From: Bremerella sp. P1
GTDB taxonomy: Bacteria > Planctomycetota > Planctomycetia > Pirellulales > Pirellulaceae
DNA length: 64,000 nucleotides
Assembly (NCBI RefSeq): GCF_028748185.1
Contig: NZ_CP118164.1
Span: forward strand, 2,914,001 to 2,978,000
Direction of reading: 5' to 3'
In this document: positions 26,380 to 34,513 of the stretch, piece after piece
Layout: each line of letters opens with the position of its first letter
Numbering within the stretch: the first letter of the stretch is position 1
Notes under the pieces: model-generated
Told to the model about the DNA's origin: nothing
Databases searched by the model: none
The model's input: only the letters and a program-made list of their open reading frames with translations
Position numbers and translations under genes: made by a program

Positions 26380-27837
26380 TTAACGGCTTTGTCCCCGCAT
26401 GACGGGACTTGGTCGGCCCGTGTTTTGGGATGCTTGCCGCATGAATTCCGGCGAAGGGCTACCAGGAAGCGTGAAGACGGCCGGTTGAGCTGTTGGGTTG
26501 TCTTTCGAGCGAAGAACGACGGTTACTTCCGCTCCATCTTTCTGGCCTCGAAGATAGTGCAGCATCTCGCGTTCGATATCGCTTAGTCCCTGCATGCTGT
26601 CGATGTTAGCCGGCAGCGAAGCGGATGTCGCCGAGACGCTTGGCATCGATCGAGCGGCTGGGTTCGATGGGAAATTGCTTTGCGGAGTTTCCGGAATCGA
26701 TCGTGTTGGACTGGTCATCGACGGCTGCGAGGCCGAGGCCAGTTGAACCGGGGCTGCGCTCTGTTTGTTCTGGAACAGGTGGGCGAGGTTCGCTTGTTTC
26801 AGCACGGTATAGATGGTTGGAATCGCAGCATAGATTCCTTCGTCGTCCTCATCATCGGCAGCATTGCAGACACCAACGAGTTGGCCTTGGGGATTGAATA
26901 GTCCACCACCACTACGACCCACCGAAGGAGCGCCGGCGGCCTGTACGTTGTCGTGACCCACATAGCGATTCACGCTGTTGATACGCGTCTGGTAAAGATT
27001 GCGTGGTCCCCCGTTGTCGCAGCCGACGCTAAAAGCGGGCTGGCCGACTTGCATCTGGTTTGATGGTGGGGCAATCGACATGGGCTTGATCGGTGATTGA
27101 GTGCGAATCGCAACCAGGGCGACGTCTCGTTCCAGGTCATAAACGAGAATCTCACCGGGAACTGTTGTGCCCGATTCAGACTGTTGGAACGTGATGACTT
27201 CCAAAGGTCCCTGTCCCTGCGAATCTCGGAACAAGTGAGCACAGGTTAGTACGAGCGCTTCGTTGCCTTGGGTATGAACGACGGTACCGCTTCCATACGA
27301 ATGACCATCCGGATCGCTTACCTTCAGTTTGACGCTGGCCTGCATTGCTTGGGCGTGAATGTCTCCGCCGGTACGTGAAGGCGTCTGAGCCATGGGCTGT
27401 CCGTAAACGGCTGGTTGGACGCTGGACTGACCAGGCATTGCCATCGAAGGTTGCGGCGACTGACCTCGGGCAAGTCCGGTGGCAGCATTCAACTGAGGTG
27501 CTGCTTGGGCGGCATTCATCTGTGGCTTGGCAGCACGGAACATCTTCGTCAGGCGATCGAACGACGTCGCACCTTCGACCGAGTCGACGACTTGATTGTT
27601 CGAGACGAGAACGAAGTAAGGCAATCCGCGAACACCCATTTGCTGGGCCATCTGCGGTTGTTGATCTCGATTGATGACTTGGATTGGATAGCCAGCCTGT
27701 TGCATGCGACCGATCACCGGCTGCATCTGGTGGCAATAGACACACCAATCGGCTGTAAAGCAGTAGAGAACCGCATCGGCAGCAGCCACAGGCGCCGCGA
27801 GCGCGAACAGTAACAAGAGCGAAGTAACCGCCTTCAT
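26380..27837 (-). CDS. Exported thioredoxin-like domain fused to a trypsin-like serine protease
   Basis: A 485-residue protein with a signal peptide (MKAVTSLLLLFALAAPVAAA). Residues about 21-105 form a thioredoxin-like domain with the active site WCVYC (Cys32, Cys35) and cis-proline segment RGLPYF (Pro73). A linker rich in Gln/Ala/Pro leads to a trypsin-like domain at about 165-365 with a complete triad: His201 in LTCAH, Asp238 in ERDVAL and Ser309 in GRSGGGLF. The C-terminal 110 residues are low-complexity. Both domains should act outside the cytoplasm. Fusion of a disulfide-active domain with a DegP-like protease core suggests envelope protein quality control, which is inference. Confidence 0.88.
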   Translation of the reverse strand: MKAVTSLLLLFALAAPVAAADAVLYCFTADWCVYCHQMQPVIGRMQQAGYPIQVINRDQQPQMAQQMGVRGLPYFVLVSNNQVVDSVEGATSFDRLTKMFRAAKPQMNAAQAAPQLNAATGLARGQSPQPSMAMPGQSSVQPAVYGQPMAQTPSRTGGDIHAQAMQASVKLKVSDPDGHSYGSGTVVHTQGNEALVLTCAHLFRDSQGQGPLEVITFQQSESGTTVPGEILVYDLERDVALVAIRTQSPIKPMSIAPPSNQMQVGQPAFSVGCDNGGPRNLYQTRINSVNRYVGHDNVQAAGAPSVGRSGGGLFNPQGQLVGVCNAADDEDDEGIYAAIPTIYTVLKQANLAHLFQNKQSAAPVQLASASQPSMTSPTRSIPETPQSNFPSNPAARSMPSVSATSASLPANIDSMQGLSDIEREMLHYLRGQKDGAEVTVVLRSKDNPTAQPAVFTLPGSPSPEFMRQASQNTGRPSPVMRGQSR

Positions 27838-28289
27838 CGCATCCCTCCTTGGAGCGAAATCATTCCCGGCCCAATCTAGGGCCTTCTGTCTTTCTGCGGG
27901 CCAGCGGGGTTGTTGGCCCTCAAGTCTGCTTCGGAAAGAGACTCGTGCTTTTCACGTTCGGCCATCCTGGTCGAAGGGGGTCGGAAAAGCCGGGACAATG
28001 TCGTTGGATCGCTAAATTCCAGCAAGTGCAATCCAAGACGATTTCGCTGGAAATGCATGGGATGGACAAAAATTCCTCAAGTTTCCCTGTGCTATCAGTC
28101 GCACCCGCAAAATGACAGCATCCGTTTGTGCCCCTAATTGATTAGATGCGTCCGCAGATCGAGGGGCCGCTTTACGACTTTTCTCACCAATTCGAGATAC
28201 ACTGGAACAGTTGCCCATGGGCATCACGAATCCACTTAACTGAAGCTCGTTTCTGAGTACTTTGGGCCTCTAGCTGTCGTTTTTACTAG
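27838..28289. other. Divergent intergenic region
   Basis: About 450 bases between the leftward thioredoxin-protease gene and the rightward ECF sigma gene. It should hold two divergent promoters. I found no reading frame with a credible start and no strong hairpin. Confidence 0.3.
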
Positions 28290-28817
28290 ATGAAAGACCT
28301 TCCGCAACACGAATCGCCTGCGGTTGATATCGCGCAACTTGTTGCCGAGCATCAACTTAGCGTTTGGCGCTATTTGCGGTCCTGGGGTTGTTCGCCCCAA
28401 GAAGCGGAGGATCTGACTCAGGAAACTTTTTTGAAAGTCCTGGAGAAGCCGTTCGAGCAGCTAACGGATGCCGCCACCAGGGGGTATCTAAGGACGGTAG
28501 CCCGAAACTTGTTGATCGACCGCCGTCGGAGAGAGGGGCGGCAAACCAATATCCAGGCCGTCGAGAACATCGATCAGTTCTGGGTAGCAACCGACGAACG
28601 CAAACCAGACGAATTACTAGAACTGCTCAAAGAGTGCCTCGATGGGCTTACTGAGCGAGCACGGATGGCCTTGCAGATGCGATTTCAAGATCGCAAGTCG
28701 CGTTCAGAAATTGCCGACGCACTGCAGATTGGCGAGCACGGAGCAAAAAACCTGATGCAGCGGGCGAAGCAGCAACTTCGCGAATGCATCGAGTTCAAAC
28801 TGAATAACGAATCATGA
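28290..28817 (+). CDS. ECF RNA polymerase sigma factor (pair 3)
   Basis: A 175-residue ECF sigma factor. Region 2 is LSVWRYLRSWGCSPQEAEDLTQETFLKVLE with GYLRTVARNLLIDRRRR behind it; region 4 is LTERARMALQMRFQDRKSRSEIADALQIGEHGAKNLMQRAKQQL. The stop overlaps the ATG of the next gene (ATGA), so this factor is tied to the large membrane protein downstream as its probable anti-sigma partner. Confidence 0.92.
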   Translation: MKDLPQHESPAVDIAQLVAEHQLSVWRYLRSWGCSPQEAEDLTQETFLKVLEKPFEQLTDAATRGYLRTVARNLLIDRRRREGRQTNIQAVENIDQFWVATDERKPDELLELLKECLDGLTERARMALQMRFQDRKSRSEIADALQIGEHGAKNLMQRAKQQLRECIEFKLNNES

Positions 28818-30964
28818 CTCACGAAGATCCAATCATCGATCCTCTCCTCGAGGAACTGCTGGGCCAGCAGCAGATGCCGGATCTTACTGCGCGCATCGTT
28901 AAAGCCCACCAGCAGCGGCAAGGCCAAGACGCTTCCGGGATGAACGGCCAGGCGAAAGCACCACTCTCGATGGTGAGCGCAGCGACTGCTCAATCTTCGC
29001 CTGAAAATCCCACGGCCGAGGTGCCCTCTCAAAAGACAAATACGGCCAAGCGCCGGATGCAACGGCAGCGATTTGTGACCGCCATTGGGTCACTTGCACT
29101 TAGTCTCTGTCTGTTGGTCGTCCTCGGTGGTGTGGCCTACATCAGTTATCAGCAGCTCATGCCAGGGCAAGGCACGCCGCTCGCCGCCGACGGGGACAAA
29201 ACCCCGTCGGCTGGCGCCCGCGACGCCGAATCCAACTCGAACAAGGGCTCGCAACTGGCTTCCAACAATGAGCCTCAGTCAACCGATATTTCACCTCCGG
29301 AACCGGGGCCGCAAATGCCCAAGGTGATCGAGTCGGTCGATCCGACTGCACTGGCGGAAAACACGGCGCATCGTTTCGTTAAGCCACGATCGCGTGACAG
29401 CCTAAAGCTTTCTGACGAACAGATTGTTGGTCAAATCGATGAGGCCATCGCGACGGCTTGGAAAGCTGAAAACGTCAAGCCATCGCCAGTGGCCACCGAT
29501 CACGAGTTCGTACGTCGTACCTATTTGCAATTACTCGGGCGTATTCCCACCGTCAATGAGATCGAACATTTTGTTAGCCAGCGTCGCGAGGACAAACGCG
29601 AATGGCTGGTTGATGAGATCTTGTCGGGTGAGAAATATGAGGCGGAGTTCGCATCGTTTTGGAGTGCTCGCTTCGCGAATATTCTCGTCGGACGTGCAGG
29701 CGGGATGAGCAAAGACAGCCCGATCGATCGCTCTGCGCTTGAAGGCTATCTGGCCAAACAGTTCGAGAACAACACTCCGTACAACTTGCTCGTTCAGGAG
29801 CTTTTGACGGCGACAGGAACGACCAGTCCTGGAAGCGAAAGCTTCAACCCGGCGACGAACTTCCTGGTCAGTATGGTCGACGGCGACGCCAAGCTGGCGA
29901 CAGCCAAGACCTGCACGGCTTTCCTCGGTCAACAGTTGCAATGTGCTGAATGTCACAATCATCCAACCACCGGTTGGAGCCAGCAGCAGTTCTGGGGGCT
30001 GAATGCCTTCTTCCGCCAGACCAAGTTGGCCAAAGATAGCCAGTCGGGGCAGCTGGCTATTTTGGATCAGGATTTCATCAAAAGCCGCGATTCGGACTCT
30101 GGCGAAGTCTACTACGAACAGCCAAACGGCCTGTTGAAAGTTGCCTATCCGCAATTTGTCGATGGCACGACCATCCCACGTTCCGGTAAGGTTGCTGAAG
30201 TCGATCGTCGACAGGAATTGGCTCAGTTGATTGTCAACTCGGATCAGTTCCCGAAGGCGACCGTCAACCGCATGTGGCAGCACTTCTTCGGTGTTGGTTT
30301 CACGCAGCCAGTGGATGATATGGGGCCGCACAATCCGGCTTCCCACCCAGAACTGTTGGATCAGCTGTCCGAGCATTTCGCCGAGTCGAACTTTGACCTT
30401 CGTCGGTTGATGCGATGGATTACTCTTTCGCAGCCGTACGGACTTTCCAGTCGGCAGATCGATGAGAACTTGGCCGATAACCCCGACGCGGGGCGGCAAC
30501 TGTTTGCTCGGTACTACTCGCGGCAAATGGAAGCGGAACAGCTATTTCATTCGTTGCAGATGCTGGCCAAGAACCCTGTCGAAGGCAATAACGCGATTAT
30601 CGCCTCGGTAAACGATCGCCACAGTTGGCTTGGTCAGGTCAATCAGAAGATGGGGGATGACGAGGACAGCGAGATGTCTGCCCTGGATGGTGGCATTACG
30701 CAGTCGCTGTTAATCATGAATGGCGGCTTGATGAAACAGGCCACCGACGCCCAGGCAGCGGTTCTCAAGAAGGTAACGGCCTCGAAAATGTCGCCGCATG
30801 ACAAGGTCGAACACCTGTTCCTCGCCGCCCTTTCGCGTCGTCCGACCAAGCAGGAATTGTCGGCGATCAGCGAGATCCTGAAGACTCGAAATAACGAGTC
30901 GGCTGCCCTGCAGGATATCTGGTGGGCACTCTTGAATAGTAACGAGTTCATTCTCGATCATTGA
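28814..30964 (+). CDS. Anti-sigma-like membrane protein fused to DUF1549 and DUF1553 domains
   Basis: A 716-residue protein coupled by a 4-base overlap to an ECF sigma factor. The first 85 residues are cytoplasmic and of the anti-sigma type in composition (DPLLEELLGQQQMPDLTARI), but without a zinc motif. One membrane helix lies at about 88-110, then a polar linker. The outer part is a DUF1549 domain (YLQLLGRIPTVNEIEHFV) containing one CXXCH motif in CAECHNHPTTGWSQQQFWGL, near residues 376-395, and a DUF1553 domain (NRMWQHFFGVGFTQPVDDMG and FAESNFDLRRLMRWI). DUF1549/1553 proteins are common planctomycete surface proteins of unknown activity. The domain order suggests a sensor of the sigma pathway. 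Confidence 0.85.
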   Translation: MTHEDPIIDPLLEELLGQQQMPDLTARIVKAHQQRQGQDASGMNGQAKAPLSMVSAATAQSSPENPTAEVPSQKTNTAKRRMQRQRFVTAIGSLALSLCLLVVLGGVAYISYQQLMPGQGTPLAADGDKTPSAGARDAESNSNKGSQLASNNEPQSTDISPPEPGPQMPKVIESVDPTALAENTAHRFVKPRSRDSLKLSDEQIVGQIDEAIATAWKAENVKPSPVATDHEFVRRTYLQLLGRIPTVNEIEHFVSQRREDKREWLVDEILSGEKYEAEFASFWSARFANILVGRAGGMSKDSPIDRSALEGYLAKQFENNTPYNLLVQELLTATGTTSPGSESFNPATNFLVSMVDGDAKLATAKTCTAFLGQQLQCAECHNHPTTGWSQQQFWGLNAFFRQTKLAKDSQSGQLAILDQDFIKSRDSDSGEVYYEQPNGLLKVAYPQFVDGTTIPRSGKVAEVDRRQELAQLIVNSDQFPKATVNRMWQHFFGVGFTQPVDDMGPHNPASHPELLDQLSEHFAESNFDLRRLMRWITLSQPYGLSSRQIDENLADNPDAGRQLFARYYSRQMEAEQLFHSLQMLAKNPVEGNNAIIASVNDRHSWLGQVNQKMGDDEDSEMSALDGGITQSLLIMNGGLMKQATDAQAAVLKKVTASKMSPHDKVEHLFLAALSRRPTKQELSAISEILKTRNNESAALQDIWWALLNSNEFILDH

Positions 30965-31157
30965 TCGAAAGTGAATTTTCTTAAGCCTGTGTGTTTGCTT
31001 TGACTCATGGTTTTCGTGAGACTAATAGATAGCACTGCTTCGTAAGTGACTCGAAATCCATCGAGGAGCACCGCGTTGACTGCCGCGAAGATTGATCCGC
31101 AGATGATCAGATTTGTCCGGCAAAAAGCACGCGGACATACGTAAGGAACCGTGCATC

Positions 31158-31793
31158 ATGAAACTTGATCAGCAACGTGACGAGATGGTGAGCCTGCTCC
31201 GAGCAAGAGGCATCACCGACCAAGCCGTGCTCCAGGCCATGCACGACGTGCCACGCGAAGAATTCGTGTTGCCTTCTTTCCACGACGATGCCTATGCCGA
31301 TTCGGCGTTGCCGTTGACGCACAAGCAAACGATCTCTCAACCTCTGATCGTCGCTCTGATGGCTCAGGTTTTAGAACTTCAGCCGACCGACCGAGTACTG
31401 GAGGTAGGCACAGGTAGCGGCTACGCGGCAGCGGTCTTAGGAGAACTTGCCCAGGAGGTCTACACGATCGAACGAATTGGTGACCTTGCGATTACAGCCG
31501 CCGAAACGATCAAAAAGCTGGGAATTGAAAACGTTCATGTACGTTTCGGAGACGGCTTAAAGGGATGGCCGGAAGAAGGACCGTACGACGCGATTGCCGT
31601 TGCCGCGGGAGGCGATCGGGTTCCCAGTGCTTTGTTCGAACAGATGGCTGACGGTGGTCGCCTGGTGATGCCGCTGGGCCCTGTGCAGGATTCACAGAAG
31701 CTCATCCGAATTCGCAAGATTGGCGAGGACCGTTACGTCGAAGACGACTTCGGCGGAGTTCGCTTTGTTCCCCTGCTGCCAGAAACAGATTAA
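31158..31793 (+). CDS. pcm: Protein-L-isoaspartate O-methyltransferase
   Basis: A 211-residue protein of family length from the ATG at 31158, with AAGGAA upstream; the in-frame start at 31113 would add 15 residues that are not typical. The SAM motif is VLEVGTGSGYAAAVL, and the typical repair-enzyme elements VPREEFVLP, LTHKQTISQP and FGDGLKGWPEEGPYDAI are present. It transfers a methyl group to isoaspartyl residues to start repair of damaged proteins. It stands alone, 193 bases after the DUF1549/1553 gene. Confidence 0.94.
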   Translation: MKLDQQRDEMVSLLRARGITDQAVLQAMHDVPREEFVLPSFHDDAYADSALPLTHKQTISQPLIVALMAQVLELQPTDRVLEVGTGSGYAAAVLGELAQEVYTIERIGDLAITAAETIKKLGIENVHVRFGDGLKGWPEEGPYDAIAVAAGGDRVPSALFEQMADGGRLVMPLGPVQDSQKLIRIRKIGEDRYVEDDFGGVRFVPLLPETD

Positions 31794-31816
31794 CGGCGTA
31801 TTTCTGGCAGACGATT

Positions 31817-31844
31817 GAGGAAGCGGATTGTTACCCGCTTCCTC
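31817..31844. terminator. Hairpin between convergent genes
   Basis: GAGGAAGCGG (31817-31826) and CCGCTTCCTC (31835-31844) form a 10-bp stem with an 8-base loop between pcm and a minus-strand gene. The T-run is poor, so it may act as a weak bidirectional terminator. Confidence 0.65.
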
Positions 31845-31868
31845 TTGGCAATGCTTCGCGAAAGGTCG

Positions 31869-32183
31869 CTAGGCGGCCTTCAGTTCGCTTTCCATGTTCG
31901 AGAGAGCCAGCATCAGTTGACTCCACTCGCTGACGACGTCAAGCGTCTCGAACTGGATGACATCCATGTTCTCGAAGCCGCGTTCACTGAGTCGGATTGC
32001 ATCCCCCAGCACCATGGTGCCGACAGGTTCGACCTCTGGCAGATTATCCACATCAAGCTCCTCTTCTTCGTTAGGCAGAATATGTTCCAACGCACGATGA
32101 ACGGCCCACAAGGCAGCTCGGCGAGCGTCAGCAGCATCGACAATCAAACGTAACGATCCCGATTCAACGTAGTACTTGGCCAT
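31869..32183 (-). CDS. Conserved-looking soluble protein, unknown function
   Basis: A 104-residue protein with an alternating acidic and hydrophobic composition and no signal or membrane segment. It opens MAKYYVESGSLRLIVDAADARRAALW. A near-perfect AAGGAT ribosome site precedes the ATG. It has the appearance of small planctomycete proteins that I recognise only by pattern; no domain assignment is possible. Confidence 0.6.
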   Translation of the reverse strand: MAKYYVESGSLRLIVDAADARRAALWAVHRALEHILPNEEEELDVDNLPEVEPVGTMVLGDAIRLSERGFENMDVIQFETLDVVSEWSQLMLALSNMESELKAA

Positions 32184-32357
32184 GATTGATATCCTTCCGT
32201 GTATTGTCTTGGGGTTCTGAATAACTTGGTTGCCCTTGGGCAGTAGTAGTTATCGCGACCCGTCTGACACGTGAGGTCATGGCGCGAAAAGATTTTTCCG
32301 CGCAGGTCAGAAATCGGGAAAAACGCCGGAAAGAAGCGTGCTAGCAGTCTCAATGCG

Positions 32358-32434
32358 AAAAAAAAGGAGCCGGTCCAACGTTCTGCCCCAAAAAGGTCGT
32401 AAAGCGTTACGCCTCACGAAAACGTTGTACCGGC
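32358..32434 (-). terminator. Long-stem intrinsic terminator on the minus strand
   Basis: GCCGGT-C-CAACGTT (32369-32382) and AACGTTG-T-ACCGGC (32421-32434) form a 13-bp stem with one mismatch. Inside is a second hairpin, CGTAA/TTACG around a 4-base loop (32398-32411). Directly after it on the minus strand are eight Ts (32358-32365). Confidence 0.75.
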
Positions 32435-32944
32435 CCCATACGGCTCGTGGATGTACACCCACAGAAGGAAGCGACATCGTGTCGCATGTGGAGTCACATC
32501 CTGTGCTCTTTTATTTCTGTTCTCCAATCGCGGGAATTGGAGTGAGTGGTCCAGCTAAGAGCTCACTTGTTGGATGACGTTCTGCCCTGTTCATCAGCCA
32601 ACAGCAACAATGTTGCTCATCTTCGGCATTCCCGCAATGGGGAAGCTCCCCCCAAAGCGGGTTTATGCGGGGAACCGACAGGCGGGTTCGGTTATTTGCT
32701 CCGTTATAGCATCCAAATCGATGATCAACGGAATGTATATACCCGATGTCGTTGTTCTGCCATCATTTAGGTAAACGTAAGCTGCCACACAAACATTGCG
32801 GACTGGTTGCAGCGAGGCGAGGAGGCAGAAACGCCGCGACAATGCGGCTTTGATGGTTCCGCCGTAAGAGTTGCGATCTCGTAGATGGGGCCGGAAGTAC
32901 TTGGTTGCGTACCGCCAGCCGTGGCAGATTGCCGACCGTTTTGA
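32435..32944 (-). ncRNA. Candidate structured RNA or long 3' UTR behind panD
   Basis: The minus strand from about 32944 down to the terminator contains multiple small stems, for example GCCGC/GCGGC near 32838-32853 and CCAAT/ATTGG near 32525-32540. It has no credible reading frame. It does not match the conserved elements I know for RNase P RNA, tmRNA, 4.5S or 6S RNA. A transcript start of its own cannot be fixed by eye. Confidence 0.25.
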
Positions 32945-33331
32945 TCAGGCAGAAGAGTTCATCGAATCCGATTCAACAATGCAGTCGGTCATCCGGTTTG
33001 CTTCGTCAACTAGGATAACGCGGGGTTGATGCCCTTTGATTTCTTCCGACGTGTATTGGGCGTAGCAGACAATAATGACCAGATCGCCGGGGGTTACCAG
33101 GTGAGCTGCCGCACCGTTAATCCCAATGACACCCGAACCTGCTTCCCCGGGGATGGCGTAGGTGGTTAGCCGCTGACCATTGGTCACATTGAGCACGTCG
33201 ACCTGCTCGTGCGGCAAGATCTGAGCGGCTTCCAGCAAGTCGGAGTCAATGGTGATGCTGCCCACGTAATCCAGGTCGGCCTGGGTCACGGTCGCGCGGT
33301 GAATTTTGGATCGGAGGAAGGTACGTAGCAT
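32945..33331 (-). CDS. panD: Aspartate 1-decarboxylase (pyruvoyl enzyme)
   Basis: A 128-residue proenzyme of usual length. The self-cleavage site is Gly24-Ser25 in [10 protein letters not shown], which forms the pyruvoyl group. The motif [13 protein letters not shown] and the block [18 protein letters not shown] are strongly conserved in PanD. It decarboxylates aspartate to beta-alanine for pantothenate and CoA synthesis. No panB or panC is adjacent. A long untranslated stretch and a terminator follow about 500 bases downstream. Confidence 0.96.
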   Translation of the reverse strand: MLRTFLRSKIHRATVTQADLDYVGSITIDSDLLEAAQILPHEQVDVLNVTNGQRLTTYAIPGEAGSGVIGINGAAAHLVTPGDLVIIVCYAQYTSEEIKGHQPRVILVDEANRMTDCIVESDSMNSSA

Positions 33332-33461
33332 CCCAGTGCTTTCGTAGGTTCGTGCCCGAGGCTACAGAGTGCTTCTGCAAGCTGCAGTTTCGGGGAAGCC
33401 ACTATCAGCAAGGCTAACATAAGCCAAGCCTCTTATTATATCGGATAATGCCAAGAATGGA

Positions 33462-33495
33462 AAAAGCCCCCAGATGGAAACCTGGGGGCTTTTTT
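33462..33495 (-). terminator. Strong intrinsic terminator
   Basis: AAAAAGCCCCCAG and CTGGGGGCTTTTTT are complementary, with an 8-base loop between. The A-rich 5' side reads as Ts on the minus strand, so it ends the transcript of the SnoaL-like gene. Confidence 0.88.
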
Positions 33496-33550
33496 GCGTT
33501 TGGAATGGCTGGGATATCGGTCAAAAAGATAAATAGAGGCAGATAGGTTG

Positions 33551-33982
33551 CTATTCCACGCAGGTATCGGCTTCGGATTCCACGCTAACGGGCGAAGAAT
33601 AATGAAGCTGAGCAATTTTCCAACCGAGGTGATTTTGGATCATGACGGCTGTAATTCGTAGGGGCACTTCGGCTTTCCGGTAGCCAGCTTGGACATAGAG
33701 GTAGCAATCGGTGGCGAGCCAGGCGACCTGACCCATCGTCGAAACACTTCTCCATCCAAAACGCATCCGGAGGGTGTCTGTTTGTTCCCAGTCACGGCGA
33801 ACTTGACCCCAAATGGCAGCGGCACCGACGTTTCGCTCGTCGCATCCACTTCCCAGGACCACAGCATCTCGATCGGAACAAAACAGCCCGAGAAGTCTCC
33901 CTTTATCTCGGCTTGCATAAGCGTCTGCGAACTGGCGCAGCACACTCATGACATCCGCTTCAACAGAAGCAGTTGCGTACAC
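33551..33982 (-). CDS. SnoaL-like (NTF2-fold) protein
   Basis: About 143 residues from a GTG at 33982, chosen because AGGGAG lies just upstream and the domain begins soon after; a longer frame to 34186 has unlikely composition. The pattern VMSVLRQFADAYASRDKGRLLGLF is the first helix pair of SnoaL-like domains, followed by a WxxTDCYLYV strand and the final strand LGWKIAQLHYS, typical of the fold. Such domains act as enzymes, binding proteins or as partners of other domains. It has no signal and no obvious partner nearby. Confidence 0.7.
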   Translation of the reverse strand: MYATASVEADVMSVLRQFADAYASRDKGRLLGLFCSDRDAVVLGSGCDERNVGAAAIWGQVRRDWEQTDTLRMRFGWRSVSTMGQVAWLATDCYLYVQAGYRKAEVPLRITAVMIQNHLGWKIAQLHYSSPVSVESEADTCVE

Positions 33983-34513
33983 GACAATCTCCCTGTCATG
34001 CGCGAGCACGTTTGAGCACAGATTTGCCCACGTAAATAAGCAAGTCGGATAGTACAGATTCGCGAAGCGGTCGAATCTAGAGTCGTGAGGCTGAAGAGAC
34101 TCTGGTGTGACCTTACAGGAACCGGTTGAACTAGCTCGATCGCCGAGGCATCTGGCCGAAACACACTCCCTAAGGAACCATTTCACCCGCGAAATCGAGG
34201 CACAACACGCAGATGAAACACTAGCAGAAAAGGATAAGGCTATGTCTCAAATTGTAATGGAATGTTTTCACTGTCTCCAAGAACAATTAATCGGCTTGGG
34301 CCGATTAAAACAGAAAGATTTCTATAGAAAACCGTTGCGCGCCATTTAGTGGAAGGATGTTTTTCATTAGTGGGGCACTCTGATCATCCTAGTTGGGGGC
34401 GGGTATTAGTACGCGCAAAACTGCCTTCTTTGTGACCTATGCTTTAAGGCCGTTATGCGCGCGGATTTACTGGCGATTGCCTCCCTCGAAGTCCCAATGC
34501 GGGAAAATGATCA
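33983..34513. other. Divergent intergenic region with a hairpin
   Basis: The 531-base gap between the leftward SnoaL-like gene and the rightward membrane gene contains a TTAATCGGC/GCCGATTAA hairpin at 34287-34308 with a 4-base loop. Its sides are AT-rich and it could be an operator or part of a leader. A short frame across 34107-34349 has no credible features and is not called. Confidence 0.4.
34287..34308. repeat. 9-bp inverted repeat in a divergent region
   Basis: TTAATCGGC (34287-34295) is mirrored by GCCGATTAA (34300-34308) around a 4-base spacer; a possible operator or small hairpin upstream of the membrane protein gene. Confidence 0.45.

Larger units (their letters stand above)
32184..32944. 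other. Long noncoding stretch behind panD
   Basis: The 761 bases between the end of panD and the start of the next minus-strand gene hold no credible coding sequence. On the minus strand a strong terminator stands at 32358-32434, some 510 bases after panD, with several smaller hairpins before it. I read it as a very long 3' untranslated region or a separate small RNA. Confidence 0.5.

Noticed and set aside
32435-32944. Possible RNase P RNA, tmRNA, 4.5S or 6S RNA in the panD 3' region
   Set aside because: None of the conserved sequence elements I know for these RNAs are present; kept only as an unnamed candidate RNA.
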